Source: Bacteroidales bacterium (GTDB lineage: Bacteria; Bacteroidota; Bacteroidia; Bacteroidales; VadinHA17). Taken from it: a stretch of 39,967 nt of DNA. The DNA is taken from positions 1,537 through 41,503 of the forward strand of contig PLNF01000146.1 in assembly GCA_003141715.1 (NCBI GenBank), read 5' to 3'. The notes under the pieces are model-generated. The model made no database searches. It was not told the origin of the DNA and worked only from the letters and a program-made list of their open reading frames with translations. Positions 16,059 to 26,292 of the stretch are shown here, one piece after another. Position numbers and translations under genes: made by a program. Each line of letters begins with the position of its first letter. Position 1 is the first letter of the stretch.

Positions 16059-18884
16059 ATGAAAAATTTTAAACTTCTTTATGTTTTAGTTTTCTGTGGA
16101 TTTGTATTTACGGTTAGTTCTGCTCAGATCCAGAATTCTGATAAGCCGATTCCTGCTGATCCGAATATAAGAATCGGTAAGCTGGATAACGGAATGACGT
16201 ATTACATCAAGGCAAATAAAAAGCCTGAGAAAAGAATGGAATTAAGGCTTGCAGTAAATGCAGGATCCATATGTGAAACACCTGGACAGCAAGGTTTAGC
16301 TCACTTTTGCGAGCATATGTGTTTTAATGGCACCAAAAACTATCCCGGTAATAAAATGATCGACATGATGGAATCGCTTGGGGTTAAGTTTGGTGCAGAT
16401 CTGAATGCATATACCAGTTTCGATGAAACAATTTATATGCTAAAAGTTCCTACTGACTCAATTGAGTGGATCAACAAAGGTTTCCGGGTATTGGCCGACT
16501 GGGCGCACCAGGTCAGTATGGAAGATAAAGAGATCGATAAAGAGCGGGGTGTGATAACTGAAGAGTGGAGGTTAGGTTTGGGTGCTGAAGATCGTATGCG
16601 AAAAAAATATATACCAATCATTTTGAAAGGGTCAAGATACGCTGAAAGACTTCCAATAGGTAAAATTGACGTGATAGAGAATTGTCCACATGATACCCTG
16701 CGGGCTTTCTATAAAACATGGTACCGTCCGGATCTGATGGCTGTTGTAATCGTTGGGGACATTGATCCGAATCTTGCTGAAGAAAAAGTGAAAGCATACT
16801 TTGACAGTATTCCAAAAGCACACAATCCCAGAACCAGGCTCGAATATAATGTTCCTGATAATGATGAACCATTAATTAGTGTGGCAACAGACAAGGAAGC
16901 TTCGGGTTATAATGCTACAATTTTTTATAAACATCCTAAATCAGATAATGTGACATATACTGATTATCGGAACCAGTTGATGAGATCAATATATACCGGT
17001 ATGTTAAATAATCGTCTCGAGGAGATTGCTCATAAACCCGAAGCTCCTTTCTTATATGCCGGAGCAGATTATGGACCATTTGTAAGCCGTTCACTTGATG
17101 TTTATTCTTTATATGTAGGAGCAAAGGAGAACCAGATTGAAAAAAGCATTGAAGACATTCTGACTGAGAATGAAAGAGTGCATCAGTTTGGTTTCACTTC
17201 AACTGAACTTGAACGAGAGAAAAAAGACCTTCTTTCGATGTACGAAAAGTTGGCAAAAGAGTCTGATAAAACCGAATCAGTATCATATACCGACGAATTT
17301 ATCAGAAACTATCTGACTCAGGAATGTATTCCCGGTATACAGAAAGAATTTGAGATAGTAAAAGAATTTCTTCCTGGCATAACTCTGGAAGAGATAAATA
17401 AACTTGGTCAAGAATGGACCACCGATAAAAATATGGCTGCTCTCATTACTGCACAGCAGAAAGAAGGTGTCAAAGTTCCTACTGAGGAGCAGGTGAAAGA
17501 TATTATCAAATCAGTAAAGACAAAGAAAATTGAAGCCTATGTTGATAAAGTTTCAGATGTTCCTCTTTTAGCTGTACCGCCTGCTGGCTCGAAAGTGGTT
17601 AAAAGAACAGATGATCAAAAATTTGGATTTACTGAACTGACTTTTGGGAATGGGGTTAGAATGATCTTAAAAACGACTGATTTTAAGAATGATGAAATTG
17701 TTTTGTCAGCTTATAGTCCAGGAGGCATTTCATTATATCCCGATGGTGATGTAATGTCTGCAACTATAGCTTCTACAATAATTGTTCAAAGCGGGTTAGG
17801 GGATTATGATTTTACAGGATTGCAGAAAAAGCTTTCAGGGAATACTGCGAAACTTAATCCTTACATAAGCGATCTCAGAGAGGGTGTTAATGGAAACTGC
17901 TCTCCGAAAGACCTTGAAACAATGCTTCAGCTCAATTATCTTTATTTTACAAAAATCCGAAAAGATGAAAACGCCTTCAATGCTTATATCTCACGTATAA
18001 GGAACATGATAAAACCAATGAGGGCAAATCCACAGGTAATTTTCCAGGATACACTATCAAAGATAATTTCTCTCAATTCTCCAAGGGTTATTGCAGTACC
18101 TTCGGAGGCACAGATTAACCAGATTAATTTAGACAGGTTGATAAGCATCTTTAAAGATCGTTTTGCTGATGCCAGTGACTTTACATATCTCATGGCAGGC
18201 AATTTTAAAGTTGATGATGTGATTCCGCTTCTGGAAAAGTATATCGGAGGACTACCTTCAATAAAGAGAAAAGAGACATGGAAAGATGTAACTCCAGGAT
18301 TTCCCAAGGGATTACTTGTAGTTGATGTACCAAAAAATTCTGAACCTCAGAGTTCAGTCGCCATGGTTTGGAAAGGCGATTTCAAATGGAATGATAAAGA
18401 TCGCCAGGGATTCTCAATGCTGATGAATATACTGGCAATAAAATGCAGGGAATCAATGAGGGAAAACCAGGGCGGCGTTTATGGGGTAAGTGTTAATGGC
18501 AGCGCATCAAAACTGCCAAAACCAAATTACACTATTCAATCGATGTGGGGTTGTAATCCCGATAGTATTAAAATACTAACTCAGACAGTTTTGGATGAAA
18601 TGGGAAAAATCAAAAAAAATGGTCCGTCTGAGGTTGATTTGAATAAAGTGAAAGAAACCTTAATCCGTGAGCGTGAAACAAAGCTCAAAGAGAACGGTTT
18701 CTGGCTGACCTCACTACAAAACCATTTCTTATTTGATGACAAACTTCTTACTCTTGAAGAATATAAAACTTTTATAGACTCTTTTTCAATTGCAGATATA
18801 AAATCAATTGCCAATAAATATTTAAATACGGGCAGTTACGTTGAGGTTGCCTTGACTCCTGCTCCAAAACCAGAATCAAAATAG
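16059..18884 (+). CDS. exported M16 family zinc protease
   Basis: 941 aa, the length of a two-repeat M16 (pitrilysin/PqqL-like) protease. The signal peptide MKNFKLLYVLVFCGF...SSAQ is followed by LDNGMTYYIKANKKP, the typical M16 start. The inverted zinc motif HxxEH is present as His82-Phe-Cys-Glu85-His86 (GLAHFCEHMCFNGT), and the downstream Glu region is in KERGVITEEWR. The C-terminal half repeats the M16 fold without a zinc motif, as expected. It probably degrades peptides in the periplasm or outer envelope. It stands alone with its own promoter region and ends at a strong terminator. Confidence 0.92.
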   Translation: MKNFKLLYVLVFCGFVFTVSSAQIQNSDKPIPADPNIRIGKLDNGMTYYIKANKKPEKRMELRLAVNAGSICETPGQQGLAHFCEHMCFNGTKNYPGNKMIDMMESLGVKFGADLNAYTSFDETIYMLKVPTDSIEWINKGFRVLADWAHQVSMEDKEIDKERGVITEEWRLGLGAEDRMRKKYIPIILKGSRYAERLPIGKIDVIENCPHDTLRAFYKTWYRPDLMAVVIVGDIDPNLAEEKVKAYFDSIPKAHNPRTRLEYNVPDNDEPLISVATDKEASGYNATIFYKHPKSDNVTYTDYRNQLMRSIYTGMLNNRLEEIAHKPEAPFLYAGADYGPFVSRSLDVYSLYVGAKENQIEKSIEDILTENERVHQFGFTSTELEREKKDLLSMYEKLAKESDKTESVSYTDEFIRNYLTQECIPGIQKEFEIVKEFLPGITLEEINKLGQEWTTDKNMAALITAQQKEGVKVPTEEQVKDIIKSVKTKKIEAYVDKVSDVPLLAVPPAGSKVVKRTDDQKFGFTELTFGNGVRMILKTTDFKNDEIVLSAYSPGGISLYPDGDVMSATIASTIIVQSGLGDYDFTGLQKKLSGNTAKLNPYISDLREGVNGNCSPKDLETMLQLNYLYFTKIRKDENAFNAYISRIRNMIKPMRANPQVIFQDTLSKIISLNSPRVIAVPSEAQINQINLDRLISIFKDRFADASDFTYLMAGNFKVDDVIPLLEKYIGGLPSIKRKETWKDVTPGFPKGLLVVDVPKNSEPQSSVAMVWKGDFKWNDKDRQGFSMLMNILAIKCRESMRENQGGVYGVSVNGSASKLPKPNYTIQSMWGCNPDSIKILTQTVLDEMGKIKKNGPSEVDLNKVKETLIRERETKLKENGFWLTSLQNHFLFDDKLLTLEEYKTFIDSFSIADIKSIANKYLNTGSYVEVALTPAPKPESK

Positions 18885-18905
18885 CATATCTCTGTTAAAA
18901 TATTA

Positions 18906-18940
18906 AGAAGGGGCTCTGATTGCGCCCCTTCTGTATTTTT
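18906..18940. terminator. bidirectional intrinsic terminator
   Basis: AGAAGGGGC (18906-18914) and GCCCCTTCT (18924-18932) form a perfect 9-bp stem with a 9-nt loop, followed by a T-rich run. It lies between the convergent M16 and deoxynucleoside kinase genes. The complementary side is less T-rich, so termination is best supported on the plus strand. Confidence 0.8.
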
Positions 18941-18943
18941 ATT

Positions 18944-19558
18944 TTAAAACAAACCGTGTAATTCTGCATTGATTTTATCAATAACCTCGCTGAGGTGATC
19001 GCTGTTATTGGGGAAATTATAATGATCGGCTTCAATTATAAGAACTTTCCCAAGATTGTATGTCTCCATCCATGCCTCATACCTTTCATTTAACCTTTTC
19101 AGGTAATCGATACGAATAGAACTTTCATATTCCCTTCCGCGTTTCTGGATTTGATTTACCAGTGTCGGTACGGATGCTCTGAGGTAAAGGAGAAGATCAG
19201 GCGGCTTTATCAGGGAGCTCATCATTTTAAAAAGAGAAGAGTAGCTATCGAAGTCACGGGTCGACATCAGTCCCATTGAATGAAGATTAGGTGCGAAAAT
19301 GTAAGCATCTTCATAAATGGTCCTGTCCTGAATAATGGTTTTTTCCGATTTCCTGATTTCCAGGATCTGACTGAAGCGGGAATTAAGAAAATAGATCTGC
19401 AGGTTAAATGACCAGCGTTGCATATCTTCATAAAAGTCATTAAGATATGGATTTTCATCAACATCTTCATAATGAGCAACCCATCCGTATTGTTTTGCAA
19501 GCAGCCCTGCCAGTGTTGTCTTGCCCGATCCAATATTTCCTGCTATAGCTATGTGCAT
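18944..19558 (-). CDS. deoxynucleoside kinase
   Basis: 204 aa from the ATG at 19558, preferred over an upstream TTG because family members begin MHIAIAGNIGSGKTT. The P-loop is GNIGSGKT; EDVDENPYL and RWSFNLQIYFLNSRF match the substrate-binding helices, and IIQDRTIYEDAYIFA carries the DR(S/T) motif. It phosphorylates deoxynucleosides using ATP in the salvage pathway; the specific base cannot be read from the sequence. It follows the GH3 gene by 47 bp on the minus strand, and recO-GH3-dNK probably form one operon. Confidence 0.9.
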   Translation of the reverse strand: MHIAIAGNIGSGKTTLAGLLAKQYGWVAHYEDVDENPYLNDFYEDMQRWSFNLQIYFLNSRFSQILEIRKSEKTIIQDRTIYEDAYIFAPNLHSMGLMSTRDFDSYSSLFKMMSSLIKPPDLLLYLRASVPTLVNQIQKRGREYESSIRIDYLKRLNERYEAWMETYNLGKVLIIEADHYNFPNNSDHLSEVIDKINAELHGLF

Positions 19559-19605
19559 AGGTCCGAATATTATGTTTAACAATTATAAAATTAGTAAAAA
19601 TTGAT

Positions 19606-21132
19606 TCAGGTCTGACTTTTTATTCCTGCTATTATATAAAGGTCCTCAATATATTCACGTGAATTGGAAAGCCGCGGTACTTTGTTTTGTCCTCCCAGCT
19701 TATTTTTTGTCTTTAACCATTTATTGAAAGTTCCTCTGGGAACAGGCTTCACAACAGGCATAATAAGATTCAGGTCTTTAAATCGTTTGGCCTCGTAATC
19801 TGAGTTTACTGATTTTAGAGTGTTATCAAGGGCATTAATAAATATTGTCAAATCAGTCGGGACTTTTTCAAATTCAATTATCCATTCATGGGATCCTTTT
19901 GACACTGTATTCATAAACACAGGACCGGCAGTGTATTCTGCAATCACTGCATCCGTTGCCTTGCAGGCCGATTCAAGAGCCTTATCTGCATTGTCAATAA
20001 TAACCTCTTCACCAAAAACATTAATGAAGTGTTTTGTGCGTCCCGATATCCTGAAACGGTAAGGATCAAGGCAGGTAAACACTATTGTATCTCCCATCAT
20101 ATATCGCCAGAGGCCGCCGTTAGTTGAAATGATAATTGCATAATTAACTCCTGTCACCACTTCCGCTACAGTATAAACCGGAGGATCATCGGAGTAAATT
20201 TTTTCTGCCGGGATGAACTCATAAAAAATTCCGTAATCAAGCATAAGAAGCATATCGCTGTTAAGGGGATCATCCTGAATTCCGAAGAATCCCTCCGAAG
20301 CATTATATGTCTCCATATAGTTCATCTGATCTCCGAGAATAAGTTTTTTATATTGTTCCCGATAAGGTGCAAAACTTATACCTCCATGAAAAAAAACTTC
20401 AAGATTAGGCCAGACATCGAGAAGGTTATTTTTCCCTGTAAAAGCGAGGATCTGTTTTATTAAAACAAGATACCATGAAGGAACTCCCGAAATACTTGTT
20501 ACATTCTCATTAACAGTGGATTTTGTAATCAGGTTAAGCTTCTCTTCAAAATCTTCAAGAAGCGCAATCTTCTGTTTTGGAGTTCTGATAATATCGACCC
20601 AGAATGGAGCATTTTCAATAAGAATTGCTGAGAGATCTCCATATAATGAATCATTACTGAACTGATTCATTCTATGACTTCCTCCTAGAGTAAGACTCTT
20701 TCCCGAGAATATCCGTGTGCCGGGTCTTTGCATGGTATAGATTACCAGAATATCCTTTGCTGCCCTGTAATGACAATCTTCAAGAGCTTCGCGGCTCATT
20801 GGTATAAACTTGCTTTTTGCGGAGGTGGTGCCGGAAGACTTTGCGAACCATTTAATTTCCCCGGGCCATAAAAGATTAGTCTCTCCTTTACGGAGTCTTT
20901 CAACATAAGGAATTATATCCTCATATGTCTGCACCGGAAACCTTGATTGATAATCTTTAATGGAACCGATTGATGAGTAATTGAACTTTTTTCCCCATTC
21001 TGTTTTAGCAGCTTTTGCAAGAAGCCCGTAAAGAGCCTCCTGCTGGGTTTCGAACGGGTATTTTTTAAATATTTCTATCTGATTAATACGCTTTACATTC
21101 AGCCAGTTAATTATTGAAGGAATAATCGCCAT
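19606..21132 (-). CDS. GH3-family acyl-adenylating enzyme
   Basis: 508 aa, ATG at 21132. It matches the GH3 auxin-responsive promoter family, a branch of the ANL adenylating enzymes: EWGKKFNYSSI near the start, the ATP motif SSGTTSAKSKFIPMS, a middle region YNASEGFFGIQDD, and LWRYMMGDTIVFT with RTKHFINVFGEE near the C-terminus. Plant members conjugate amino acids to acyl acids; the bacterial substrates are unknown, so a carboxylic acid amide-forming role is inference. It lies between recO and the deoxynucleoside kinase gene on the same strand. Confidence 0.88.
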   Translation of the reverse strand: MAIIPSIINWLNVKRINQIEIFKKYPFETQQEALYGLLAKAAKTEWGKKFNYSSIGSIKDYQSRFPVQTYEDIIPYVERLRKGETNLLWPGEIKWFAKSSGTTSAKSKFIPMSREALEDCHYRAAKDILVIYTMQRPGTRIFSGKSLTLGGSHRMNQFSNDSLYGDLSAILIENAPFWVDIIRTPKQKIALLEDFEEKLNLITKSTVNENVTSISGVPSWYLVLIKQILAFTGKNNLLDVWPNLEVFFHGGISFAPYREQYKKLILGDQMNYMETYNASEGFFGIQDDPLNSDMLLMLDYGIFYEFIPAEKIYSDDPPVYTVAEVVTGVNYAIIISTNGGLWRYMMGDTIVFTCLDPYRFRISGRTKHFINVFGEEVIIDNADKALESACKATDAVIAEYTAGPVFMNTVSKGSHEWIIEFEKVPTDLTIFINALDNTLKSVNSDYEAKRFKDLNLIMPVVKPVPRGTFNKWLKTKNKLGGQNKVPRLSNSREYIEDLYIIAGIKSQT

Positions 21133-21191
21133 TATATTATCAGTTTGACGTTTAAAGATAGATAAAAAAGTTCAGGGTGGTGATTAAAAAT

Positions 21192-21917
21192 TCAGCTGAA
21201 AACCTCTTTCAGTACATCAAGAGATTTTATTTTTTTCAGGCCCGGAAGATGAAGTGAGTAGAATCTGACCAGTGTCTCAAGAATGTCATTCCTCATTTTC
21301 CCTGTGAGTGATATATTGCTTATGGAGCCATACGATGCCACAAAAAACTCAGCAAGAATATTTGTAATCTCTTCGGTTGCATAATTGCCATGAACAGGGG
21401 GTATTCGGACAAAAATGCCATTCACCATGTCAAAAAATGCATCCTCTTTTTCTAATCTCGGACCCGGTTCGAATCCAAGAAAACTGCTGAGTCCGGCCAG
21501 AAAAGCTATATGGAAATTTGCAAAGCCTTCTTTGCATTTGTCGAAATATATAATCGACTCTTCAATATAGTCGAACAGCTCATTATGAGGGCTTTCTTCT
21601 TTCAGAACAGATGTTAAAACTTCTCCAAGAAAAATTGCAACACAGCTTTTTTTAATATTAGAATAGATATCATAAGGAGTGAACGAAACAGAAAATTCTT
21701 TCAGGGTCTGCATTTCGCGTGATGCCTTGTAGTATAACTCCATATCAAGGATGAACAATGGTTGAAAGAGGATATTATGTTTCCCTGTCTTCCTGTTTCG
21801 CATTCCTTTTATGAGGAACGATTGTCTGCCGAATTTTCGTGTATATATCTGGGTAACAATACCTGAATCGGTGTATTTTATCTGATGAAGTATTATCCCC
21901 CTGGTTTTCTCAAGCAT
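21192..21917 (-). CDS. recO: DNA repair protein RecO
   Basis: 241 aa, typical length. The N-terminal OB fold begins EKTRGIILHQIKYTDSGIVTQIYT and continues FGRQSFLIKGMRN; the helical C-terminal part contains FHIAFLAGLSSFLGFEP. RecO binds single-stranded DNA and SSB and loads RecA with RecR in gap repair. The zinc-finger cysteines of some RecO proteins are not seen. It is divergent from the adenylate cyclase gene, with 55 bp between starts, and heads the recO-GH3-dNK group. Confidence 0.9.
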   Translation of the reverse strand: MLEKTRGIILHQIKYTDSGIVTQIYTRKFGRQSFLIKGMRNRKTGKHNILFQPLFILDMELYYKASREMQTLKEFSVSFTPYDIYSNIKKSCVAIFLGEVLTSVLKEESPHNELFDYIEESIIYFDKCKEGFANFHIAFLAGLSSFLGFEPGPRLEKEDAFFDMVNGIFVRIPPVHGNYATEEITNILAEFFVASYGSISNISLTGKMRNDILETLVRFYSLHLPGLKKIKSLDVLKEVFS

Positions 21918-21922
21918 GATAA

Positions 21923-21953
21923 TTTGAGGTATTTCACAAAATTATTATATTTA
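21923..21953 (+). promoter_or_regulatory. candidate Bacteroidota promoter for cyclase 1
   Basis: TTTG (21923-21926) and TATATTTA (21946-21953, one base off TAnnTTTG) are separated by 19 nt, the classical spacing. The -7 box ends 19 bp before the ATG at 21973, giving a very short leader. It lies in the 55-bp divergent gap with recO. Confidence 0.45.
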
Positions 21954-21972
21954 CTGATCAATCAACTCTATT

Positions 21973-23379
21973 ATGTCAGTAACTAATATTGAAGAGCTTG
22001 TAAAGAGGATTGCCAGGCTTGCCAAACAGAACCAGGAGCTTGAAGAGCATATCAAGAAACTGGAAAAGATGAATGAAAAGCTGGTCAGGGACAATGAGAA
22101 GCTCAAGGGTCTTTATGAAAAGGTGTCTCCTGAGGGGTTGAAGGAAATGAGTGAAGGAGAGAAGAAAGAAAGGTCGCTTAAATTCAATATGGCGACAGTT
22201 CTGTTCGCTGATATCCATGGTTTTTCAAGGCTTGTTGAGAGGATGGATTCCACATCAGTTATGGATGAACTTGATGAGATACTTGTGGAATTTGAAGCCA
22301 TTGTCACCAGATATAAAATTGAAAAAATCAAAACCATAGGCGATACATATATGTGTGCCGGAGGAATACCGGTTAAAAATATAACAAACCCTGTCGATGT
22401 GGTCATGGCTGCCATAGAGATGAGAAATTTTCTTGAAAAATATGAAATAAACAAGAGAGGAGTTATTAACCGGATATGGGATTTGAAGATTGGCATTCAT
22501 TCAGGACCTGTGACTGCAGCAATTTCGGGAAGGAAGAAAATCAATTATGATATTAAAGGAGATACTGTAAATACCGCAAGTCGTATTGAAGCTGTTTCTG
22601 ATAGCGGGATGATCCTGATTTCTGTTATGACTTATGAACTCGTAAAAGAGTTTTTTGATTGCGAGTACTTTGGTAAACTCCCGGTGAAATACAAAGATGA
22701 TCTCCAGATGTATAAAGTGAAAGGGTTAAAACCTGAATTCTCAGTTAACGGAGAGGGAATCATTCCTAATGAATCATTCAGGATTAAATTCGGACTTATC
22801 CAGTTTACTGATATCCAGGAGCTCATTTTAGATAAACTGGAAATGGATTTGCCTGGTTACCTGTTTTATCATAATGTAAAACATACGGTCGATGTTGTTA
22901 CGGAGGTGGAACTTATAGGTTGGGCGGAGGGTTGTTCCGACGAGGAAATACTGTTGTTAAAAACGGCCGCATTATTTCATGATGCCGGGCATATAGTTGC
23001 CTACGATAATCATGAGTATTTTGGGACGCAAATCGCGAGAGAGATGCTTCCAAAATTCAATTACACTTCCAGCCAGATTGAACTGATATGTTCAATAATA
23101 ATGTCAACCAAATTACCACCAAAACCAACAAACCTTCTCGAAAATATAATATGTGATTCTGATCTTGATTACCTGGGAAGAAGCGATTTTATCCCCGTTT
23201 CAAACACTCTTTATGATGAGCTTAAAGCTCAGAACAAAATGGGATCTCTTGATGATTGGAATAAGATACAGGTTAAATTCATTTCAGGACATCAGTATTT
23301 TACTAAAACAGCCAGAAGTCTCAGGGAGGTTAATAAACAACTCCAGATCGAGAGAATACAAAGCCTGATAACTGAATGA
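21973..23379 (+). CDS. soluble class III adenylate cyclase with intact HD domain
   Basis: 468 aa. Residues 5-50 are a coiled coil (Leu/Lys/Glu heptads), without a membrane span. The cyclase domain (about 70-265) has both metal Asp residues (Asp80 in LFADIHGF, Asp124 in IKTIGDTYM), the adenine-selecting Lys in EKIKTIGD with Asp193, and the transition-state Asn200 and Arg204 (GDTVNTASR). This is an adenylate rather than guanylate cyclase pattern. Residues about 295-440 form an HD-type phosphohydrolase domain with His304, His336-Asp337, His340 and the DSDLD region (Asp395-Asp399), all intact. It may both make and break a nucleotide signal; the HD substrate is inferred. It ends 3 bp from the convergent porZ. 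Confidence 0.9.
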   Translation: MSVTNIEELVKRIARLAKQNQELEEHIKKLEKMNEKLVRDNEKLKGLYEKVSPEGLKEMSEGEKKERSLKFNMATVLFADIHGFSRLVERMDSTSVMDELDEILVEFEAIVTRYKIEKIKTIGDTYMCAGGIPVKNITNPVDVVMAAIEMRNFLEKYEINKRGVINRIWDLKIGIHSGPVTAAISGRKKINYDIKGDTVNTASRIEAVSDSGMILISVMTYELVKEFFDCEYFGKLPVKYKDDLQMYKVKGLKPEFSVNGEGIIPNESFRIKFGLIQFTDIQELILDKLEMDLPGYLFYHNVKHTVDVVTEVELIGWAEGCSDEEILLLKTAALFHDAGHIVAYDNHEYFGTQIAREMLPKFNYTSSQIELICSIIMSTKLPPKPTNLLENIICDSDLDYLGRSDFIPVSNTLYDELKAQNKMGSLDDWNKIQVKFISGHQYFTKTARSLREVNKQLQIERIQSLITE

Positions 23380-23382
23380 TTA

Positions 23383-25668
23383 TTATTTTATTACAAGCAT
23401 CTTTGTGACACACGATTGTGAACCGTCTTTGCTGGCGCAAAAAACAAGATAGACTCCAGTGGCGACACGCCGGCCGTTATATGTTTTCAGATCCCAGGTT
23501 GCCTGACCCCCGTCAGATACCGTTTCATACACAAGATTACCACTAATATCCGTAATCCTGATCTGTGAATCCCTGATGAGCCCGGTGATGGTAACATTTC
23601 CTTTGAAATCCTCTCTGACCGGATTCGGAAAAGTATAGACCTTTTTAAATTTTTCGTCCCCTTCAGTGGCGTCACCTCTGAAAGACTGGATTCCCTTTGA
23701 TGTTCCAAACCAGACCTCTCCCGTTTTATTATCAACAGCCAGGGTTACAATGGAATTAGAAAGAAGAGGACTGTTCTGTTCATTGAAGTTTTTTATTTGA
23801 GTTGTTCCATCGGGAGAAAGAAGGTAAGCTCCTGAGCTGGCAGTTCCCAGCCATTTCCTGTTGGCGCCGTCAACCGCTATAGAAGTAATTGTTTCGGTTT
23901 TCAGCATATAGTCGGCAAGATTTGTCCCGTCATTCCTGGGGATTTTAATCCGGCTTGCTTTCAGATCACTATTGAATACGTTTTCAGGATTGAAATAGAT
24001 AACCGGCCCCTGATCTGTCCCTACCCATATGTTGCCGTCAAGATCCTCGGCAATGGAATATACAAATGAGATTGGCTGGTTCTCTGCATCCTGTACCAGC
24101 ATCTTCTTATATTTGTCATCACTGAAAATATCGGGTGTTTTGTTATCATCCAGTATAAATAGCCCGTATCCCCTGGGCAATACAATCCATTTTTGCCCTT
24201 TCCCGGTAATAATGATATCTCCGATTGTCGGAGCATCAATAGTCAGAGGATTTACAATCCAGCTTCCATCTGATTTAAGTACTTTTATACTGCCGGGTAC
24301 CCCTGTTTGAGTGAGCCAGAGGTTTTTAGATTTATCCATAGCCAGACCACATATTCTTATATTCGGACTTCCGGGGCTAATTATCTGTAATGGTGAATTT
24401 GACCCGGTGTACTGTTTTATCAGGTTGTCATTTTCGTATTCAAGCAATCCTCCGCCCCAGGTTGATACAAACATATGATTAAGATTATCCGGATCGATAA
24501 GGGCTCTCATGGGATCAATAATTGTACCGGATGGGAGGGAGGTCCAGTTATTATTTTCATAAATGGAGATCTGAAGCGGTCTCCCCAGATTATTCCATGA
24601 AACATCGGTAGCTCCTCCGCAAATTATGGTTTTCCCATTGTATGATGTTATATCGAAAGCGTTATTGGAGACAGGTCCGGGAAGAGTCAGCGCCGTAAAC
24701 TTCGACATATTTTCTCCTCTGACAAGACCTGAGTTAATATCGGCAATCCAGATATCTGAGTTATCAACTACTGCCTGAGAAATGTCTGGTACTGCCCATC
24801 CGTATGAAGAGATTGTTTTAATAAGCGAACCATTGATATTATAATATTTTACAGAAGCACCGGAGGAAACTGTAAATCCGGATGGTGCGTTATCGAATGA
24901 TTTGTTAAAAACACCGGCTGTGAATGAGAATAGCGAACTGATATCACCAACTACGTACACCTGATCGCCTGCCAAAAGAGGATCTGACAGGTTTGCGTAT
25001 AGTTTATCCCCTGAAAATATCAATAACGTATATTTTGCCATAGGACTGGGAATAATATTGACCAGGTACCAGTTTCCAAAGTAAGATAATCCCTCATTTG
25101 AAAGGTCGGCAGAGTACACTCCCATATCTGTGGCTGCATAAATTTTACCATTTCCGAAAGCAATATCCCATACCTCTTCATCTTCAGAGCCGTTACCCGG
25201 TTTCCATGTATCGTAAATCTCCCTCTTATTGAGATCAACGACAACAATTCCAAAGCTGCATGCCAGGTAAGCATACTTACCGTTTGTACGTATTTTGTTT
25301 ATCTTTTTCTCCCCGGGAATATACTTTCTGCTGATATCAGGGATGTTATAAATTATATTGTTCTTTAACAGATCAACATTCGTACTCGTATAAGCAATTA
25401 TCAGTGTTTTATTCTCTTCTGACCATGATATTGTACTGATCCCGGTTTCTGTAAGTCCGTCAATGCGCGACATTTTCTTAAGCTCAGCAAATGTTTTGTT
25501 GTAAATAATTATTGATGAGCCGGTTGAGGCAAATACTTCATCAGCACCGACAGCAACGCAGTCAGTTGTGTTATAAACAAGGTGATCTGACCATGATCCA
25601 ACCGGTGTTTGTCCTTGTAAAATCAGTGACATTAAGAGTAGCAGCTCTATGGACAGAAACTTTCTCAT
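23383..25668 (-). CDS. porZ: type IX secretion protein PorZ
   Basis: 761 aa. A signal peptide (MRKFLSIELLLLMSLILQGQ) is followed by GSWSDHLVYNTTDCVA, the usual PorZ start. Two beta-propellers of regulator-propeller type follow (blades such as RIDGLTETGISTISW and DLDGNIWVGTDQGPV). Residues about 675-761 form a type IX C-terminal domain (FPNPVREDFKGNVTI ... GVYLVFCASKDG ... KMLVIK). Known role: PorZ sits on the cell surface with PorU, PorV and PorQ and is thought to deliver anionic LPS for attachment of cargo. Its ATG overlaps the rdgB stop by 1 bp (TGATG), implying coupling. It is convergent with cyclase 1. Confidence 0.88.
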   Translation of the reverse strand: MRKFLSIELLLLMSLILQGQTPVGSWSDHLVYNTTDCVAVGADEVFASTGSSIIIYNKTFAELKKMSRIDGLTETGISTISWSEENKTLIIAYTSTNVDLLKNNIIYNIPDISRKYIPGEKKINKIRTNGKYAYLACSFGIVVVDLNKREIYDTWKPGNGSEDEEVWDIAFGNGKIYAATDMGVYSADLSNEGLSYFGNWYLVNIIPSPMAKYTLLIFSGDKLYANLSDPLLAGDQVYVVGDISSLFSFTAGVFNKSFDNAPSGFTVSSGASVKYYNINGSLIKTISSYGWAVPDISQAVVDNSDIWIADINSGLVRGENMSKFTALTLPGPVSNNAFDITSYNGKTIICGGATDVSWNNLGRPLQISIYENNNWTSLPSGTIIDPMRALIDPDNLNHMFVSTWGGGLLEYENDNLIKQYTGSNSPLQIISPGSPNIRICGLAMDKSKNLWLTQTGVPGSIKVLKSDGSWIVNPLTIDAPTIGDIIITGKGQKWIVLPRGYGLFILDDNKTPDIFSDDKYKKMLVQDAENQPISFVYSIAEDLDGNIWVGTDQGPVIYFNPENVFNSDLKASRIKIPRNDGTNLADYMLKTETITSIAVDGANRKWLGTASSGAYLLSPDGTTQIKNFNEQNSPLLSNSIVTLAVDNKTGEVWFGTSKGIQSFRGDATEGDEKFKKVYTFPNPVREDFKGNVTITGLIRDSQIRITDISGNLVYETVSDGGQATWDLKTYNGRRVATGVYLVFCASKDGSQSCVTKMLVIK

Positions 25669-26243
25669 CAGTACTGAATTAAAAACTCTTTTAATTTTTC
25701 AAATGCTCTTGCCCTGTGCGAAACAGTGTTTTTTTCTGCAAGCTCCATTTCTGCAAATGTGCAGATTTTCCCATCAGGTACAAATATCGGGTCATATCCA
25801 AATCCTTCGGTCCCTTTTTTCTCACGGATAATCGTCCCGTTTACAATTCCCTCAAAGAGATACTCTTTCTTTTCAAGGATCAGGGCAATTACAGTTCTGA
25901 ACCTGGCATGCCTTTTTTCTGTATTGCCGAGCAATGATAAAACTTTCTCAATATTTGCCGATGAATCTTTATTCTCTCCGGCAAACCTGGCCGAATGGAC
26001 TCCCGGCAATCCATTAAGGGCAGCTATTTCCAGACCGGTATCATCTGCAAAAACGTTCAATCCGGAAGTATTAAATACAAACCGGGCTTTAGCGAGCGCA
26101 TTTCCTTCAATTTGGGGTTCTTCTTCAGGAATATCTTCCCTGATATTAATATCATAAAGACTTAAAAGATTAAAGCTATTGCCCAGGAGACTTTTTATTT
26201 CTTTTATTTTATGTTCATTATTTGAGGCAAAAACTAATGTCAT
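25668..26243 (-). CDS. rdgB: RdgB/HAM1 non-canonical purine NTP pyrophosphatase
   Basis: 191 aa, ATG at 26243. It shows the family motifs LVFASNNEHKIKEI (N-terminal Asn/Lys), ADDTGLEIAALNGLPGVHSARF, EGFGYDPIFVP and SHRARAFEKL. It hydrolyses dITP, XTP and ITP to the monophosphates, keeping damaged purines out of DNA. The stop overlaps the porZ start by 1 bp. It is divergent from cyclase 2 with about 107 bp between starts. Confidence 0.95.
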   Translation of the reverse strand: MTLVFASNNEHKIKEIKSLLGNSFNLLSLYDINIREDIPEEEPQIEGNALAKARFVFNTSGLNVFADDTGLEIAALNGLPGVHSARFAGENKDSSANIEKVLSLLGNTEKRHARFRTVIALILEKKEYLFEGIVNGTIIREKKGTEGFGYDPIFVPDGKICTFAEMELAEKNTVSHRARAFEKLKEFLIQY

Positions 26244-26292
26244 AGAGTCTGTTTCGTTTAGTATTCAAAAGTACTCAAAATTGAGCTTTCCT